Assembly: GCF_014023275.1 (NCBI RefSeq)
Contig: NZ_CP054698.1
Span: 6,595,001 to 6,659,000, forward strand
Length of the DNA stretch: 64,000 nt
Source: Nostoc edaphicum CCNP1411
Lineage (GTDB): Bacteria > Cyanobacteriota > Cyanobacteriia > Cyanobacteriales > Nostocaceae
Direction: 5' to 3'
Made by a program: the position numbers and the translations under genes. Positions 18,211-27,147 of the stretch are shown here, piece by piece. The notes beneath the pieces are model-generated. The model was not told where the DNA came from and made no database searches. It saw nothing but the letters and a program-made list of their open reading frames with translations. The first letter of the stretch is position 1. The number at the start of each line of letters is the position of its first letter.

Positions 18211-19101
18211 TTAAACTTTCTGGCGTGTTGCAATGCGAGAAATAACGCTGATTAGTAGCACGATGCCCATGAGAACAAGGGCAGCAGCCCAAGCCAATTC
18301 TTGTTGAGCGCGGAAAGGAATAATCGCAAAGAAATAAATTAGAACTGGTAAAGTAGCGATGGGTGCAAACAGATCCGTAGACCAAAAATTATTATTAAGA
18401 GCGGTGAATAAAAGTGGAGCTGCTTCTCCGGCTGCTCGGGCGATCGCCAGAGTTACGGCTGTTGCAAGTGCAGGTAATGCCGCAGGTATAACAATTCGTG
18501 TCACAGTTTGAAATCGAGTCGCTCCCATGCCAAGGGCCCCTTGGCGAACCTCTTGGGGAATTAATAGCAACCCTTCTTCTGCTGTTCGCATCACAATTGG
18601 CAACATTAATACGCTGAGTGCGACACCACCTGCCAACGCGGAGAAGTTGCCCATTGTAGCAACAACTATACTATAAGAAAACAGACCCGCCAATATCGCT
18701 GGAACACCTGTGAGGACGTTAGCAGAGAATCTCACCCAGTAGGCAATTTGAGTCCCTTTGGCAAATTCAGTTAAGTAAATTGCCCCTAGAATTCCTATTG
18801 GTATGCTAAGTACACTTGCCACACCAAGGGTGATTAAAGACCCAATAATGGCGTGACCAAATCCACCTTCAGTCAGTCCTGGTGGAGGGGGTAATTCTGT
18901 AAAAGACTCGATTCCCAATCTGGGCAACCCTTGACGAGCAACATCATAAACCACTGCTACTAAGGGTGCTATTACTAGCAACGTAAAAAAACCTGCAATT
19001 GTCGTTAGTAAGACACTCAAAATATTCTTGCTAGAGACTTTTGAGCCTTTCAAATTCACAGGTTCAATGGTTGCAGAGAAATCATTGTGATTACTGGTCA
19101 C
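18211..19101 (-). CDS. pstA: phosphate ABC transporter permease PstA
   Basis: One of two membrane subunits of the phosphate importer, about six helices. The permease-ATPase contact loop RQGALGMGATRFQTVTRIVIPAA (EAA motif) is present. I choose the GTG at 19101 (second residue onward TSNHNDFSATIEP), preceded by GGAG, rather than the TTG at 19122. The extra upstream codons read through a GAGCGAAGCGACGTG stretch that looks like dispersed repeat DNA. The protein is about 296 residues, normal for the family. Confidence 0.95.
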   Translation of the reverse strand: MTSNHNDFSATIEPVNLKGSKVSSKNILSVLLTTIAGFFTLLVIAPLVAVVYDVARQGLPRLGIESFTELPPPPGLTEGGFGHAIIGSLITLGVASVLSIPIGILGAIYLTEFAKGTQIAYWVRFSANVLTGVPAILAGLFSYSIVVATMGNFSALAGGVALSVLMLPIVMRTAEEGLLLIPQEVRQGALGMGATRFQTVTRIVIPAALPALATAVTLAIARAAGEAAPLLFTALNNNFWSTDLFAPIATLPVLIYFFAIIPFRAQQELAWAAALVLMGIVLLISVISRIATRQKV

Positions 19102-19199
19102 GTCGCTTCGCTCCAAATTCAAAATTAATAATCCCGATAAGTAAAAAGGGATTTTGAGGCTTTAGTATGAACAAAATGCGATCGCGTTTAAGTAAATAA

Positions 19200-20165
19200 T
19201 TACTCAACGTTTTGAAATTTCTTAATAAACACTTGAGCAAGGATATTGACAATCAAACTCAAAATCATCAATATAAGTCCTGTGTAGAGTAGAGCTGCAA
19301 CTTGAGTTCGACCAGCTTCACCAAATTGGGATGCAATGAGTGATGTAATAGTTGCACCAGGATTTAATAAAGAAGGAGTAATCCGGTTGGCATTTCCAAC
19401 TAGCATTGCTGCAACCATTGTTTCTCCCATTGCTCGTCCCAGTGCGATCATGATAGAACCAATAATTCCAGATAAACCAGCGGGAATTAATACTCGCATA
19501 ATAGTTTCCCAACGGGTTGCACCCATCGCCATTGCCCCTTGTCGGAGTTCTGGTGGCAAAGACCGCAGTGTATCCCGTGTAATGGAAATAATAATGGGTA
19601 CAACCATAATTGCTAAGACAATGCCTAGTGTCAACAGACTATAGCCTCTAGGAATGCCTGAAAAAAGGGGAATCCAGCCCAATGTATCGCTGAGAAATTG
19701 ATAGAACGGACGAATAAAGGGGATGAACACAAAGATGCCCCAGAGTCCCAAAACTACGCTGGGAATAGCAACAATCAACTCAATCGCAAACAAGATAGGA
19801 GTACGAATGTAACTAGGGATGAAATCTTCGTTCAGAAATACTGCAACTCCAATCCCAACGGGTATTGCAATCAAAAGAGCGATCGCTGATGTCACCAAAG
19901 TCCCGTAAACCTGTGGTAAAGCACCGTAAATATTATTTACTGGGTCCCAGGTTGTGGTGATGAGAAAATTTAAACCAAAGGTTTGGATGGCAGGTAATGC
20001 TGACATTCCAATCTCAAAAATCACAAAAGCGAGAACTCCAGCAACAGCGATCGCCATTATCAGGGTCAGCCAAAAAAAGCTCTGGTCAAAAACTCCCTGA
20101 GTAGTTAACCGCTTTTTGATACCTGGTTGATTATCTCTAATGCTTTCTCCAGTCTGTATACTCAT
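19200..20165 (-). CDS. pstC: phosphate ABC transporter permease PstC
   Basis: Second membrane subunit of the phosphate importer, 321 residues. It has six or so helices and the EAA loop RQGAMAMGATRWETIMRVLIPAG. The region FLITTTWDPVNNIYGALPQVYGTL is the usual PstC periplasmic segment. The ATG at 20165 is preferred over a TTG two codons upstream. A spacer of about 227 bp with five ATTCGTA heptamers separates it from pstS, so pstS could be made in excess by mRNA processing or partial termination there. Confidence 0.96.
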   Translation of the reverse strand: MSIQTGESIRDNQPGIKKRLTTQGVFDQSFFWLTLIMAIAVAGVLAFVIFEIGMSALPAIQTFGLNFLITTTWDPVNNIYGALPQVYGTLVTSAIALLIAIPVGIGVAVFLNEDFIPSYIRTPILFAIELIVAIPSVVLGLWGIFVFIPFIRPFYQFLSDTLGWIPLFSGIPRGYSLLTLGIVLAIMVVPIIISITRDTLRSLPPELRQGAMAMGATRWETIMRVLIPAGLSGIIGSIMIALGRAMGETMVAAMLVGNANRITPSLLNPGATITSLIASQFGEAGRTQVAALLYTGLILMILSLIVNILAQVFIKKFQNVE

Positions 20166-20182
20166 AACCAACCCCTTAAAAT

Positions 20183-20222
20183 AATTCGTAATTCGTAATT
20201 CGTAATTCGTAATTCGTAATTA
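20183..20222. repeat. ATTCGTA heptamers between pstC and pstS
   Basis: Five tandem ATTCGTA units lie just upstream of the pstC ribosome binding region. The rest of the pstS-pstC spacer (20223-20392) has no gene that I can see. Confidence 0.85.
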
Positions 20223-20392
20223 CGTTTTGTGACTTGTGTTGAGCGAAGTCGAAATATGGGGATTTAGCTTAGGCTTCAATTCGCGCTGCCTGTCTTGCTG
20301 GGGAATTAAACAAAACACATACTTTGTTAAAAAAAGAAACTCTTGTAAGATAAGTCTTTTGCTTTTCGCTTCCAGCATGGCTGGCTTTTGCC

Positions 20393-21492
20393 TTAGCCCG
20401 CCTTGACTTGATCAAGTCTTTCTCTAATCCGGTTGATGATGCTTTCTGGCATTGGTACGTAATCTAATTCAGTGGTAATAGACTGACCATCTGTTAGTGC
20501 CCATTCCATCACTTTACGTAGACTTTCCCATTTTTGGGGGTCGCTATACTGTCGATAAACCAAAATCCAGGTTAAACCTACAATTGGGTAGGCATTTTCA
20601 CCTTTAGGATCGGGCACTGTCAGACCAAAGTCTTCTGGAATTTCTGCATTCTCCAACGCAGTAGAAGCAGCTTTTGCTGAAGGGTATATAAAGTTTCCTG
20701 CTGCATTCTCAATCTCAGCAGATGGAAGTTGATTTAGTTTTGCATAAGCATACTCAACGTAACCAATCGCTCCTTGGTTTTGTTGGATAAGTGCAGCAAC
20801 TCCTTCATTCCCCTGACCACCTTGACCTACAGGCCATTTTACGGAGGTTCCTACTCCAGAAGGCCACTTGGGGCAAGCTGCATTAATATGATTTACAAAA
20901 ATAAATGTCGTACCACTACCGTCAGAGCGATGTGACCAGAGAATCGGTAAGTTAGGTAACTTGAGATTTGGGTTTACTTTAGCAATTGCTGGATCATTCC
21001 AGTTAGTGATATTGCCTTGTACAATTCCACAGTACACCTCCCTACTTAACCGCAGTTGACCGTCATTAACACCGGGCAAGTTATAGGCAAATGAAAGAAA
21101 TCCCCCTGCCATTGGAACTTGGATCGGCTCATAGTTGTATTTAGATTGGAAAGATTTTAAGCGATCGCCTTCAATTGGCGCATCACTCGCGCCAAAATCC
21201 ACAGTCCCGTTAATGTACTGCTCTAGACCTGCACCGCTTCCTACTGATTGATAACTTACCTGTACATTAGAAGCAACATCTTTGTTATATGCAGAAAACC
21301 AGCGTTGATAAAGAGGAGCGGGAAAGGTCGCACCTGCACCACTAATGGCAACCGTACCACCAGCACCTTGTCCCTGAGATCCACCTACTGTAGGCGCTTC
21401 GTTCTAGGCCCACAAGATAAAGATCCTAGTGAGAGGGTTAAAAGGATTGCAGAAGTACCTTTGAATTTTTGAAAATTCATAACTATTCTCAT
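20393..21492 (-). pseudogene. pstS: phosphate-binding protein PstS with an apparent frameshift
   Basis: Periplasmic phosphate receptor of the Pst importer. The 5' end (ATG at 21492 or 21480) encodes a lipoprotein-type signal peptide, AILLTLSLGSLSCG, then hits TAG at 21387. The mature protein is in another frame: it reads NEAPTVGG, then GGTVAISGAGATFPAPLYQR and SVGSGAGLEQYINGTVDFGA, and continues to 20393. The two frames overlap only at 21388-21403, so the join equals one lost base next to the lipobox. Everything else is full length, including the phosphate-loop motif SHRSDGSGTTFIF. It is either a true mutation, an assembly error, or translation restarting inside (GTG at 21202), which would give an unexported protein. 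A duplicate pstS elsewhere in the genome would make the loss tolerable. Confidence 0.85.
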
Positions 21493-21546
21493 CACATTGA
21501 TCATTAACTTCAGTGTTGAATAGAAATGTTATTCAAAAGTGACATT

Positions 21547-21578
21547 GCTTTAAGATATGGTTAAGTATTGTTTAAAAT
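21547..21578 (-). promoter_or_regulatory. Pho box (three direct repeats)
   Basis: Read on the minus strand: TTTTAAAC-AAT-ACTTAACC-ATA-TCTTAAAG. These are three 8-bp units with TTAA cores spaced exactly 11 bp apart, the arrangement bound by the phosphate response regulator (SphR/PhoB) in cyanobacteria. It lies about 55-65 bp upstream of the pstS start. Confidence 0.8.
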
Positions 21579-21795
21579 TTATTGCTCATTAACAAAGCTC
21601 GACTTAATTCATTTTTTTTACTGTGATGCCTACGTTAAGCCCCTACAAAGCTTATTTATAAAAATCTCTAAAACTCGTATTTTGCTGCGAGAGAAAGAGG
21701 TCAAACCCTTCGGGAATTAAAAATTAATTATCACGAATAAATTAGAATTTTTATATATATGCTTTCAGGGCAACTAAAAAAATCATCCCGTACCA

Positions 21796-22934
21796 TATAG
21801 GACTAATATTTGATTTCTGAAAAAGCTCCGTACATTTGAAGAGTCGCAAAATCAAAGGTAGTGTGCCGGATAAACCACTCAAACATCCATTTGAGATGTG
21901 AGAACGAAGGAATCAAGGCACAGAAACGCCGCACCCAGGTTTTAGCTTGTAACCAAATATCCTCAATTGGATTTTGTGACGGGCAATTAGGAGCAAAGCG
22001 GACGCAGTGAATTTTCCACTCCTCTTGAGACAAATCTTGGTTTACCTCGCCTAAAAAGTTTTGAACCAGATGTGAACGATGGTAAGAAGCACCATCCCAA
22101 AAAAGAAGTAATCTTTGATTGGGGGACTGATCTAATAAATAACGTAGATAATCAATTGTATTTTCTGAGTTACCTGCGTTATACGCTTTTAGTAGTAAGC
22201 TTCCCTCCAGATAGTCAACTGCCCCGTAGTATGTCTGTTTGTCTCGTATATTAACAACTCTCACTGCTATTTCTTGGTCAGTTTTTCCCCAGACATACCC
22301 ACTTAAATCTCCCCACATTAAATGACACTCATCAAGCAGCAATACTCTCAACTTTCCTTCTTCAATTTCCTGCCGATGCCTTGCCAATAGTGTTTCAATC
22401 TCTTTTTTTTTTGCAGCAACAGCGTCCTCGTCAGCTTTTGGATTTAAAGAAGTAGTTTTCTTCCAACTAATTCCTGCCGCATCAAATAAGTCATAATAGC
22501 TCCGCTTTGACTCATAAGTTACATCATATTCAAAAGCCAATTTATATTCGAGTTCACCAAGTTCCCAACATTCTTTTGTTTGCAACCAACTTAAAACTTC
22601 TTCTCGTTGTTGAGCAGTTAAGTAACTTTTTTTTCCCTTGTGGTTCAGGCGCAGTCCCGAAATTCCATCTTCCTCATAAGCTTGCTTCCAGCTTGTTATC
22701 GAACCCAGTGACACATCTAAAATTGTTTGAATTTCCTCATACTTGTAGCCTTGATAAACCAATTTGACTGCCAACGCTTTCCTCACCTCACGCGCATCTG
22801 GGCGATCATCTATAAATTCTTGTAGTTCTGCGATCGCGGCTTGTAGATGCTGGTTTATCATTGTTAGCTATTAGACAAATATTCTGTCCGTATTATCTCG
22901 TAGTTTTTTTCAGAAATCAAATATGATTCCTATA
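21796..22934 (-). mobile_element. IS630-family insertion sequence, intact
   Basis: Inverted repeats of about 30 bp bound the element: ATATAGGACTAATATTTGATTTCTGAAAAA at the left (from 21795) and ATATAGGAATCATATTTGATTTCTGAAAAA read from 22935 at the right. Each end is flanked by TA, the expected IS630/Tc1 target duplication. The single transposase gene is complete, so the element may be active. Its left end lies 215 bp upstream of the Pho box of pstS and its right end abuts a MITE-like element. Confidence 0.9.
21803..22861 (-). CDS. IS630-family transposase
   Basis: Full transposase of 352 residues. The N-terminus holds a helix-turn-helix (YEEIQTILDVSLGSITSWKQ). The catalytic DDE triad is visible as LLLDECHLMWGD, LLLFWDGASYHRS and SQNPIEDIWLQAK, typical of the IS630/Tc1-mariner superfamily. 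The stop lies only about 8 bp inside the left inverted repeat edge. No frameshift is present, unlike many IS630 copies that need a programmed shift. Confidence 0.95.
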   Translation of the reverse strand: MINQHLQAAIAELQEFIDDRPDAREVRKALAVKLVYQGYKYEEIQTILDVSLGSITSWKQAYEEDGISGLRLNHKGKKSYLTAQQREEVLSWLQTKECWELGELEYKLAFEYDVTYESKRSYYDLFDAAGISWKKTTSLNPKADEDAVAAKKKEIETLLARHRQEIEEGKLRVLLLDECHLMWGDLSGYVWGKTDQEIAVRVVNIRDKQTYYGAVDYLEGSLLLKAYNAGNSENTIDYLRYLLDQSPNQRLLLFWDGASYHRSHLVQNFLGEVNQDLSQEEWKIHCVRFAPNCPSQNPIEDIWLQAKTWVRRFCALIPSFSHLKWMFEWFIRHTTFDFATLQMYGAFSEIKY

Positions 22935-23125
22935 TCCCTCTTCTGTCACTTTCCGGGAAAGTGATCGCTAGAAGCCTCATGAGGCAATCAATACAAGCTA
23001 TACTATTAGAAAAAAATAGGACTTGTATTTGTTATTAGAAAATAATCGCGCAATCGCTTGTTATACAAAAGCTCTAGATTTTAGAAAAGGCAAATGTTTT
23101 CGGAGAGTGACAGAAGAGGGATATA
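22931..23125. mobile_element. 195-bp MITE-like element
   Basis: Non-coding segment with 25-bp terminal inverted repeats: TATATCCCTCTTCTGTCACT plus TTCCG at 22931-22955, and its complement at 23101-23125, 24 of 25 bases matching. The ends start with TATA, suggesting TA target use and mobilisation by an IS630-type transposase. The left end touches the neighbouring IS630, whose own repeats differ. Confidence 0.7.
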
Positions 23126-23204
23126 AATGTTGGCGTGAGATGATTTTGGAAGTATTTGTAAGTTTTACAACCTTTCAAAAGCAACTTTAGTTCCGTGCTT
23201 GGGA

Positions 23205-23639
23205 TTATACAGGTGCGCTTCCAAACCTCTTTCCCCTTTGTTTAAGTACCCGTCGTAATCTATCTGCACTCAAGTTGACTTGACGCTCAGATGCCAGTTT
23301 TTTTGCTAATTGTTTAGAGTTATAACTCTCTGAATCTTGAGCTAAACAATTTTCTAGATAAACCAAATCTGATTCCGAATATCGCGGTTTTCCGCCTCGG
23401 CCAGGAGCATCCCACAAACCTGCTAAACCCATCTTTTCCCAGCGATGAAGGGTTTGACGTACTGTTGAAATCGCCCAGTTCAGTCCTTTAGCAATTTGCT
23501 CATTTTTTAAGCCACGAGTATTCAGTAGTAAAACTTGAGCACGATCCTTGGTACGTTGAGGAACATCTTTGGCTTTTCTCAACTCTTCTAAAGTCAGCTT
23601 TTCTTCCTCAGTTAGAAAGACTTTTAATCGGCATCCCAT
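23205..23639 (-). pseudogene. IS630-type transposase N-terminal remnant
   Basis: About 145 residues of helix-turn-helix DNA-binding region: FLTEEEKLTLEELRKAKDVP, then NEQIAKGLNWAISTVRQTLH and GLAGLWDAPGRGGKPRYSES, as in the first half of IS630-family transposases. The catalytic domain is missing. Just before the stop the correct continuation (VWKRT) appears in another frame (about 23225-23205), so a frameshift and a downstream deletion have both occurred. I start it at the internal ATG (MGCRLKVFLTEEE). It is not related by inverted repeats to the intact element next to it. Confidence 0.75.
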
Positions 23640-23759
23640 AGTTAATAACCTTTTATGCAATAAAATTTTGTCATTTTTATGTCTATTCACGCCTATACAC
23701 TTAAGTAGTTGGGTGCTTTATTACACTCTTTAAAACCTAATACCGTTTTTTGTGAAGCT

Positions 23760-24155
23760 GCATATAATTCACCCTCCGGCTATCGCCGTCCCCCTTGGCA
23801 AGCTACGGTGTATATACAAGTCTGAAATAGTTTGCTCACCTGTTTTTTCGCGTCAAATTACCCCACCCTAACCCTCCCCGATGCATTGGGGAGGGAACTA
23901 GATTTTCTGTTTCCCCCCTTGGAAAGCTACGGTGTATACACAAGTCGAATTACCCCCTCTAACTCCCCCGATGCATTGGGGGAGAATCGGGTATTTCCCC
24001 CCTTTGCAAGGGGGGACTAAGGGGGGTAAATCCGGGGTTTGGGCTTCATTACCAAGATGTGTGTACACCGTAGCCTTGGAAAGGGGGGATTAAGGGGGAT
24101 AATTTGACTTGTGTATACACGCCAAGGCATCGGGGGGACTACAGGGGGGTACTAT
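23760..24155. repeat. palindromic CTACGGTGTATACACAAGT repeat cluster
   Basis: At least three copies of CTACGGTGTATA(C/T)ACAAGT occur, two forward (about 23801 and 23927) and one or more reversed (24059-24120). They are mixed with CCCCCTTGGAAAG and GGGGGGATTAAGGGGG tracts. Forward and reverse copies can pair into long hairpins. There is no convincing gene here. Confidence 0.75.
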
Positions 24156-25269
24156 TATGTGCATCTTCATCCAAAATTGGTATGAGCTACAAGTATTAAG
24201 GATGTCGGCGTCTACAAGGCTGCTACGTGAGAAGTATTTGGATCGAGAACACTATCAAAGTTTGCAATTTATCATCAGCAATGAATTTTTATAAAAAGTT
24301 AGGCATATCAGAGATGACGCCATTAGCCTGTATAGGCAAATTTATTTAATAGCCTGAAGCTGTAGCTTATGGCTATGACAATAAGAATTTGTTGGCGTTA
24401 TTCTGATTAATGTCTAAAGTCGATAATAAAGGACTGTATCACCAAAGTTCTTAGATGATTCGTATGCTTACGGAGATTTATCGAAACTTTAAAAAGGATT
24501 TTTACACTAGTTTCCATTTTGCTCATTAGTAAAAGATATGTAAGCCTATTTTCTTTTGATTGTACTAGTTTCTGGAAAGGTGCTTTGCTAAACTCCAAAA
24601 AACCATCTGTTTTATCAACTTTACATAAAATTTATATTTTACACAACAAGATTCTCGCTTGAGATAAAAATATATTCAATACCAATTTTAAAGAGCATTG
24701 CTAGCAGCTTTATTTGATGTAGATTAAAAACCTAAAATGATTAACTTACCTTTCCTACCTTTCCTACCTTTCCCACTTTTCTACTTAGTTATAAGAGAGT
24801 AACTTAAAAAAATAGCTTTTTATGATTCATATCTAAATCTATTTTTTTAAGATATTTATTTTGCGATCGCTCAATAATGTGCGCCAAAATCATCGGATCT
24901 CTTTGTCAATCCTGGTCTGTCATTAGCATTTATACGTCATTTTCAAAAATCAAGGCTAATATAACAGTCCTAGATGTGTGATTTTTTAAGTTTGAAGTTT
25001 TTCAGCTTTTATTGGCAAATAATATGATAGACGTGATATTTTTGAATTAGGATAAAAGTAGATAAATAGCAAAATTAAATACTCAGTAAATCCTGATGAA
25101 TAAAATAATATTTAGTATATTTTTTGAGTCATAATTTTTGCTAAAAAACAGCCATAATTGATACAAGTTAAATTTTTCAAAAACTGATATTTATTACAAC
25201 TTAAACAAAAAATAATAGAGAGAATGGGGGCAGAAGAAAAACCTGTTAATTTGCGATCGGAGACGAATA
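24156..25269. other. 1.1-kb AT-rich gene-free region upstream of flv3
   Basis: I see no gene, tRNA or insertion sequence. There is a CCTTTCCTA-type microsatellite at 24750-24778. The only plus-strand frame (24157-24294) has no family features. A purine ribosome binding site (GGAG at 25259) precedes flv3. Its length and low GC suggest a complex promoter; I found no clean NtcA (GTA-N8-TAC) or TCCGGA site. Confidence 0.5.
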
Positions 25270-27009
25270 ATGGTAGCGATGTCTACGACCGGCGATGCCC
25301 ACGCAGAGAACGCTCAACATCGGTTAACTATACAAACTGTAGAAATTGCCCCTAACACAACGGCGATTCGCTCTCTTGATTGGGACCGCGATCGCTTCGA
25401 TATCGAATTCGGACTGCAAAACGGCACAACCTACAATTCATATCTAATTAGGGGTGAACAAACAGTTTTGATTGATACTTCTCACCAGAAGTTTCGTCAC
25501 CTGTATTTAGAGACTCTCAAAGGTCTTGTTAACCCCAAGACAATTGATTACATAATTGTTAGTCACACAGAGCCAGACCATAGCGGCTTAGTAGAAGATG
25601 TCCTCCAGTTAGCTCCTAGAGCTACTGTTTTAGCCTCAAAAGTTGCGCTTCAGTTTTTAGAAGGCTTAGTACACGATCCTTTTTCCAAGCGGATTGTCAA
25701 AAGTGGCGATCGCATAGATATCGGCAAAGGACACGAAATGGAATTCGTGAGTGCGCCTAACCTGCACTGGCCTGATACAATCTTTAGCTTTGACCGCAAA
25801 ACCCAAATTCTCTACACCTGTGATGCTTTTGGGATGCACTTCTGTGACGATCGCACCTTCGACGAAGATTTAGAAGCGATCGAAGCTGACTTTAGATTTT
25901 ACTATGACTGCTTGATGGGCCCTAACGCTCGTTCGCTGCTGAATGCGATGAAGCGGATGGGTGAGCTAGGGAAGATTAATATAATTGCCAATGGTCATGG
26001 CCCTTTATTATACCACCACTTAGATGTTCTAACCGGGTGCTACGAAAATTGGAGCCAAAAACAAGCTAAAGCAGAAACAACAGTTGGCTTGTTTTTTGTC
26101 TCAGATTACGGTTATGGAGAGCGTCTTGGTCACGCAATTGCCGAAGGTATACTGAAAACTGGCGTTGGTGTAGAAGTACTGGATCTGAGTACTGCTGAGA
26201 GCCAAGAAATTCAAGAACTAGCCGGGAGAGCAGCTGGCATCATTATCGGTATGCCCCCGACTACCGCCGCCGCTGCCCAAGCTAGTATTAGTTCGGTGCT
26301 AGCTGTTGCCAAGAACAAGCAATTTGTTGGTCTATTTGAATGTTACGGTGGGGATGATGAACCCATTGATACACTCCGGAGAAAATTTCTCGACTCTGGC
26401 ATCAAAGAAGCCTTCCCAGCGATTCGGATTAAAGAAGCTCCCACTGCATCTACATTCCAGTTATGTGAAGAAGCGGGTAAAGACTTAGGACAATTGCTAG
26501 TGCGCGATCGCAACATCAAGCAAATCAAGTCCCTTGATGTCAACATGGAAAAGGCGCTGGGTCGCATTAGCAGCGGACTATATATAGTCACAACTAAAAA
26601 AGATAATGTATCCAGTGCAATGCTGGCATCCTGGGTAACGCAAGCGAGTTTGCAACCATTAGGATTCACAATTGCCGTTGCTAAAGACCGCGCCATTGAT
26701 TCCTTAATGCAAGTAGGCGATCGCTTCGTCCTCAACGTTTTGGAAGAAGGCAATTATCAAGAATTGAAAAAGCACTTTCTCAAGCGCTTGCATCCCGGTG
26801 CTGATCGTTTTGCTGGAGTGAAAACTCAAACCGCGAAAAACGGTTCACCAATTCTAACTGATGCTCTGGCATACATGGAATGTGAAATACAGAGCAGCAT
26901 GGAATGCAGCGACCACTGGATTTTATACTGCACCGTCCAAGAAGGTCGTGTCTCCAAAAACGATGGATTGACAGCCGTTCGCCATCGCAAAGTAGGTAAT
27001 TACTACTAA
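25270..27009 (+). CDS. flv3: flavodiiron protein Flv3-type
   Basis: Cytosolic flavodiiron protein that reduces O2 to water with photosynthetic electrons (Mehler-like reaction), 579 residues. Order: a metallo-beta-lactamase-like diiron domain (about 20-260), flavodoxin domain (about 275-415), and a flavin-reductase domain (about 435-579) found only in phototroph members. Diiron ligands look canonical: [10 protein letters not shown] (His, Glu, Asp, His), NLHWPDT, YTCDAFG and NGHGPL. This places it with Flv3 rather than Flv1. It is followed by an Flv1-type gene on the same strand. In Anabaena the adjacent flv3-flv1 pair is the heterocyst B type, whereas the A-type genes are separated, so this is probably flv3B; that is inference from gene order. 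Confidence 0.93.
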   Translation: MVAMSTTGDAHAENAQHRLTIQTVEIAPNTTAIRSLDWDRDRFDIEFGLQNGTTYNSYLIRGEQTVLIDTSHQKFRHLYLETLKGLVNPKTIDYIIVSHTEPDHSGLVEDVLQLAPRATVLASKVALQFLEGLVHDPFSKRIVKSGDRIDIGKGHEMEFVSAPNLHWPDTIFSFDRKTQILYTCDAFGMHFCDDRTFDEDLEAIEADFRFYYDCLMGPNARSLLNAMKRMGELGKINIIANGHGPLLYHHLDVLTGCYENWSQKQAKAETTVGLFFVSDYGYGERLGHAIAEGILKTGVGVEVLDLSTAESQEIQELAGRAAGIIIGMPPTTAAAAQASISSVLAVAKNKQFVGLFECYGGDDEPIDTLRRKFLDSGIKEAFPAIRIKEAPTASTFQLCEEAGKDLGQLLVRDRNIKQIKSLDVNMEKALGRISSGLYIVTTKKDNVSSAMLASWVTQASLQPLGFTIAVAKDRAIDSLMQVGDRFVLNVLEEGNYQELKKHFLKRLHPGADRFAGVKTQTAKNGSPILTDALAYMECEIQSSMECSDHWILYCTVQEGRVSKNDGLTAVRHRKVGNYY

Positions 27010-27147
27010 ATATTGGGCATGGGGTACGGGGCATAGGGCATGGGGTAAGGAGTATGGGTTATTCTCCTTGTTCCCAATGCCCAATGCCCAATTCCCAATT
27101 CCCAATTCCCAATGCCCAATGCCCAATTCCCCAACTTTAAAACAGCT
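27010..27147. repeat. GGGCAT / CCCAATG heptamer arrays between flv3 and flv1
   Basis: GGGCATGGGGTA-type units (27013-27045) face ten or so GCCCAAT/TCCCAAT heptamers (27071-27130). The two halves are complementary, so the mRNA between the genes could fold into a long hairpin that affects expression of the second gene. Confidence 0.85.

Noticed and set aside
24157..24294. Small plus-strand gene upstream of flv3
   Set aside because: No ribosome binding site, no family features, and the upstream part is repeat DNA.
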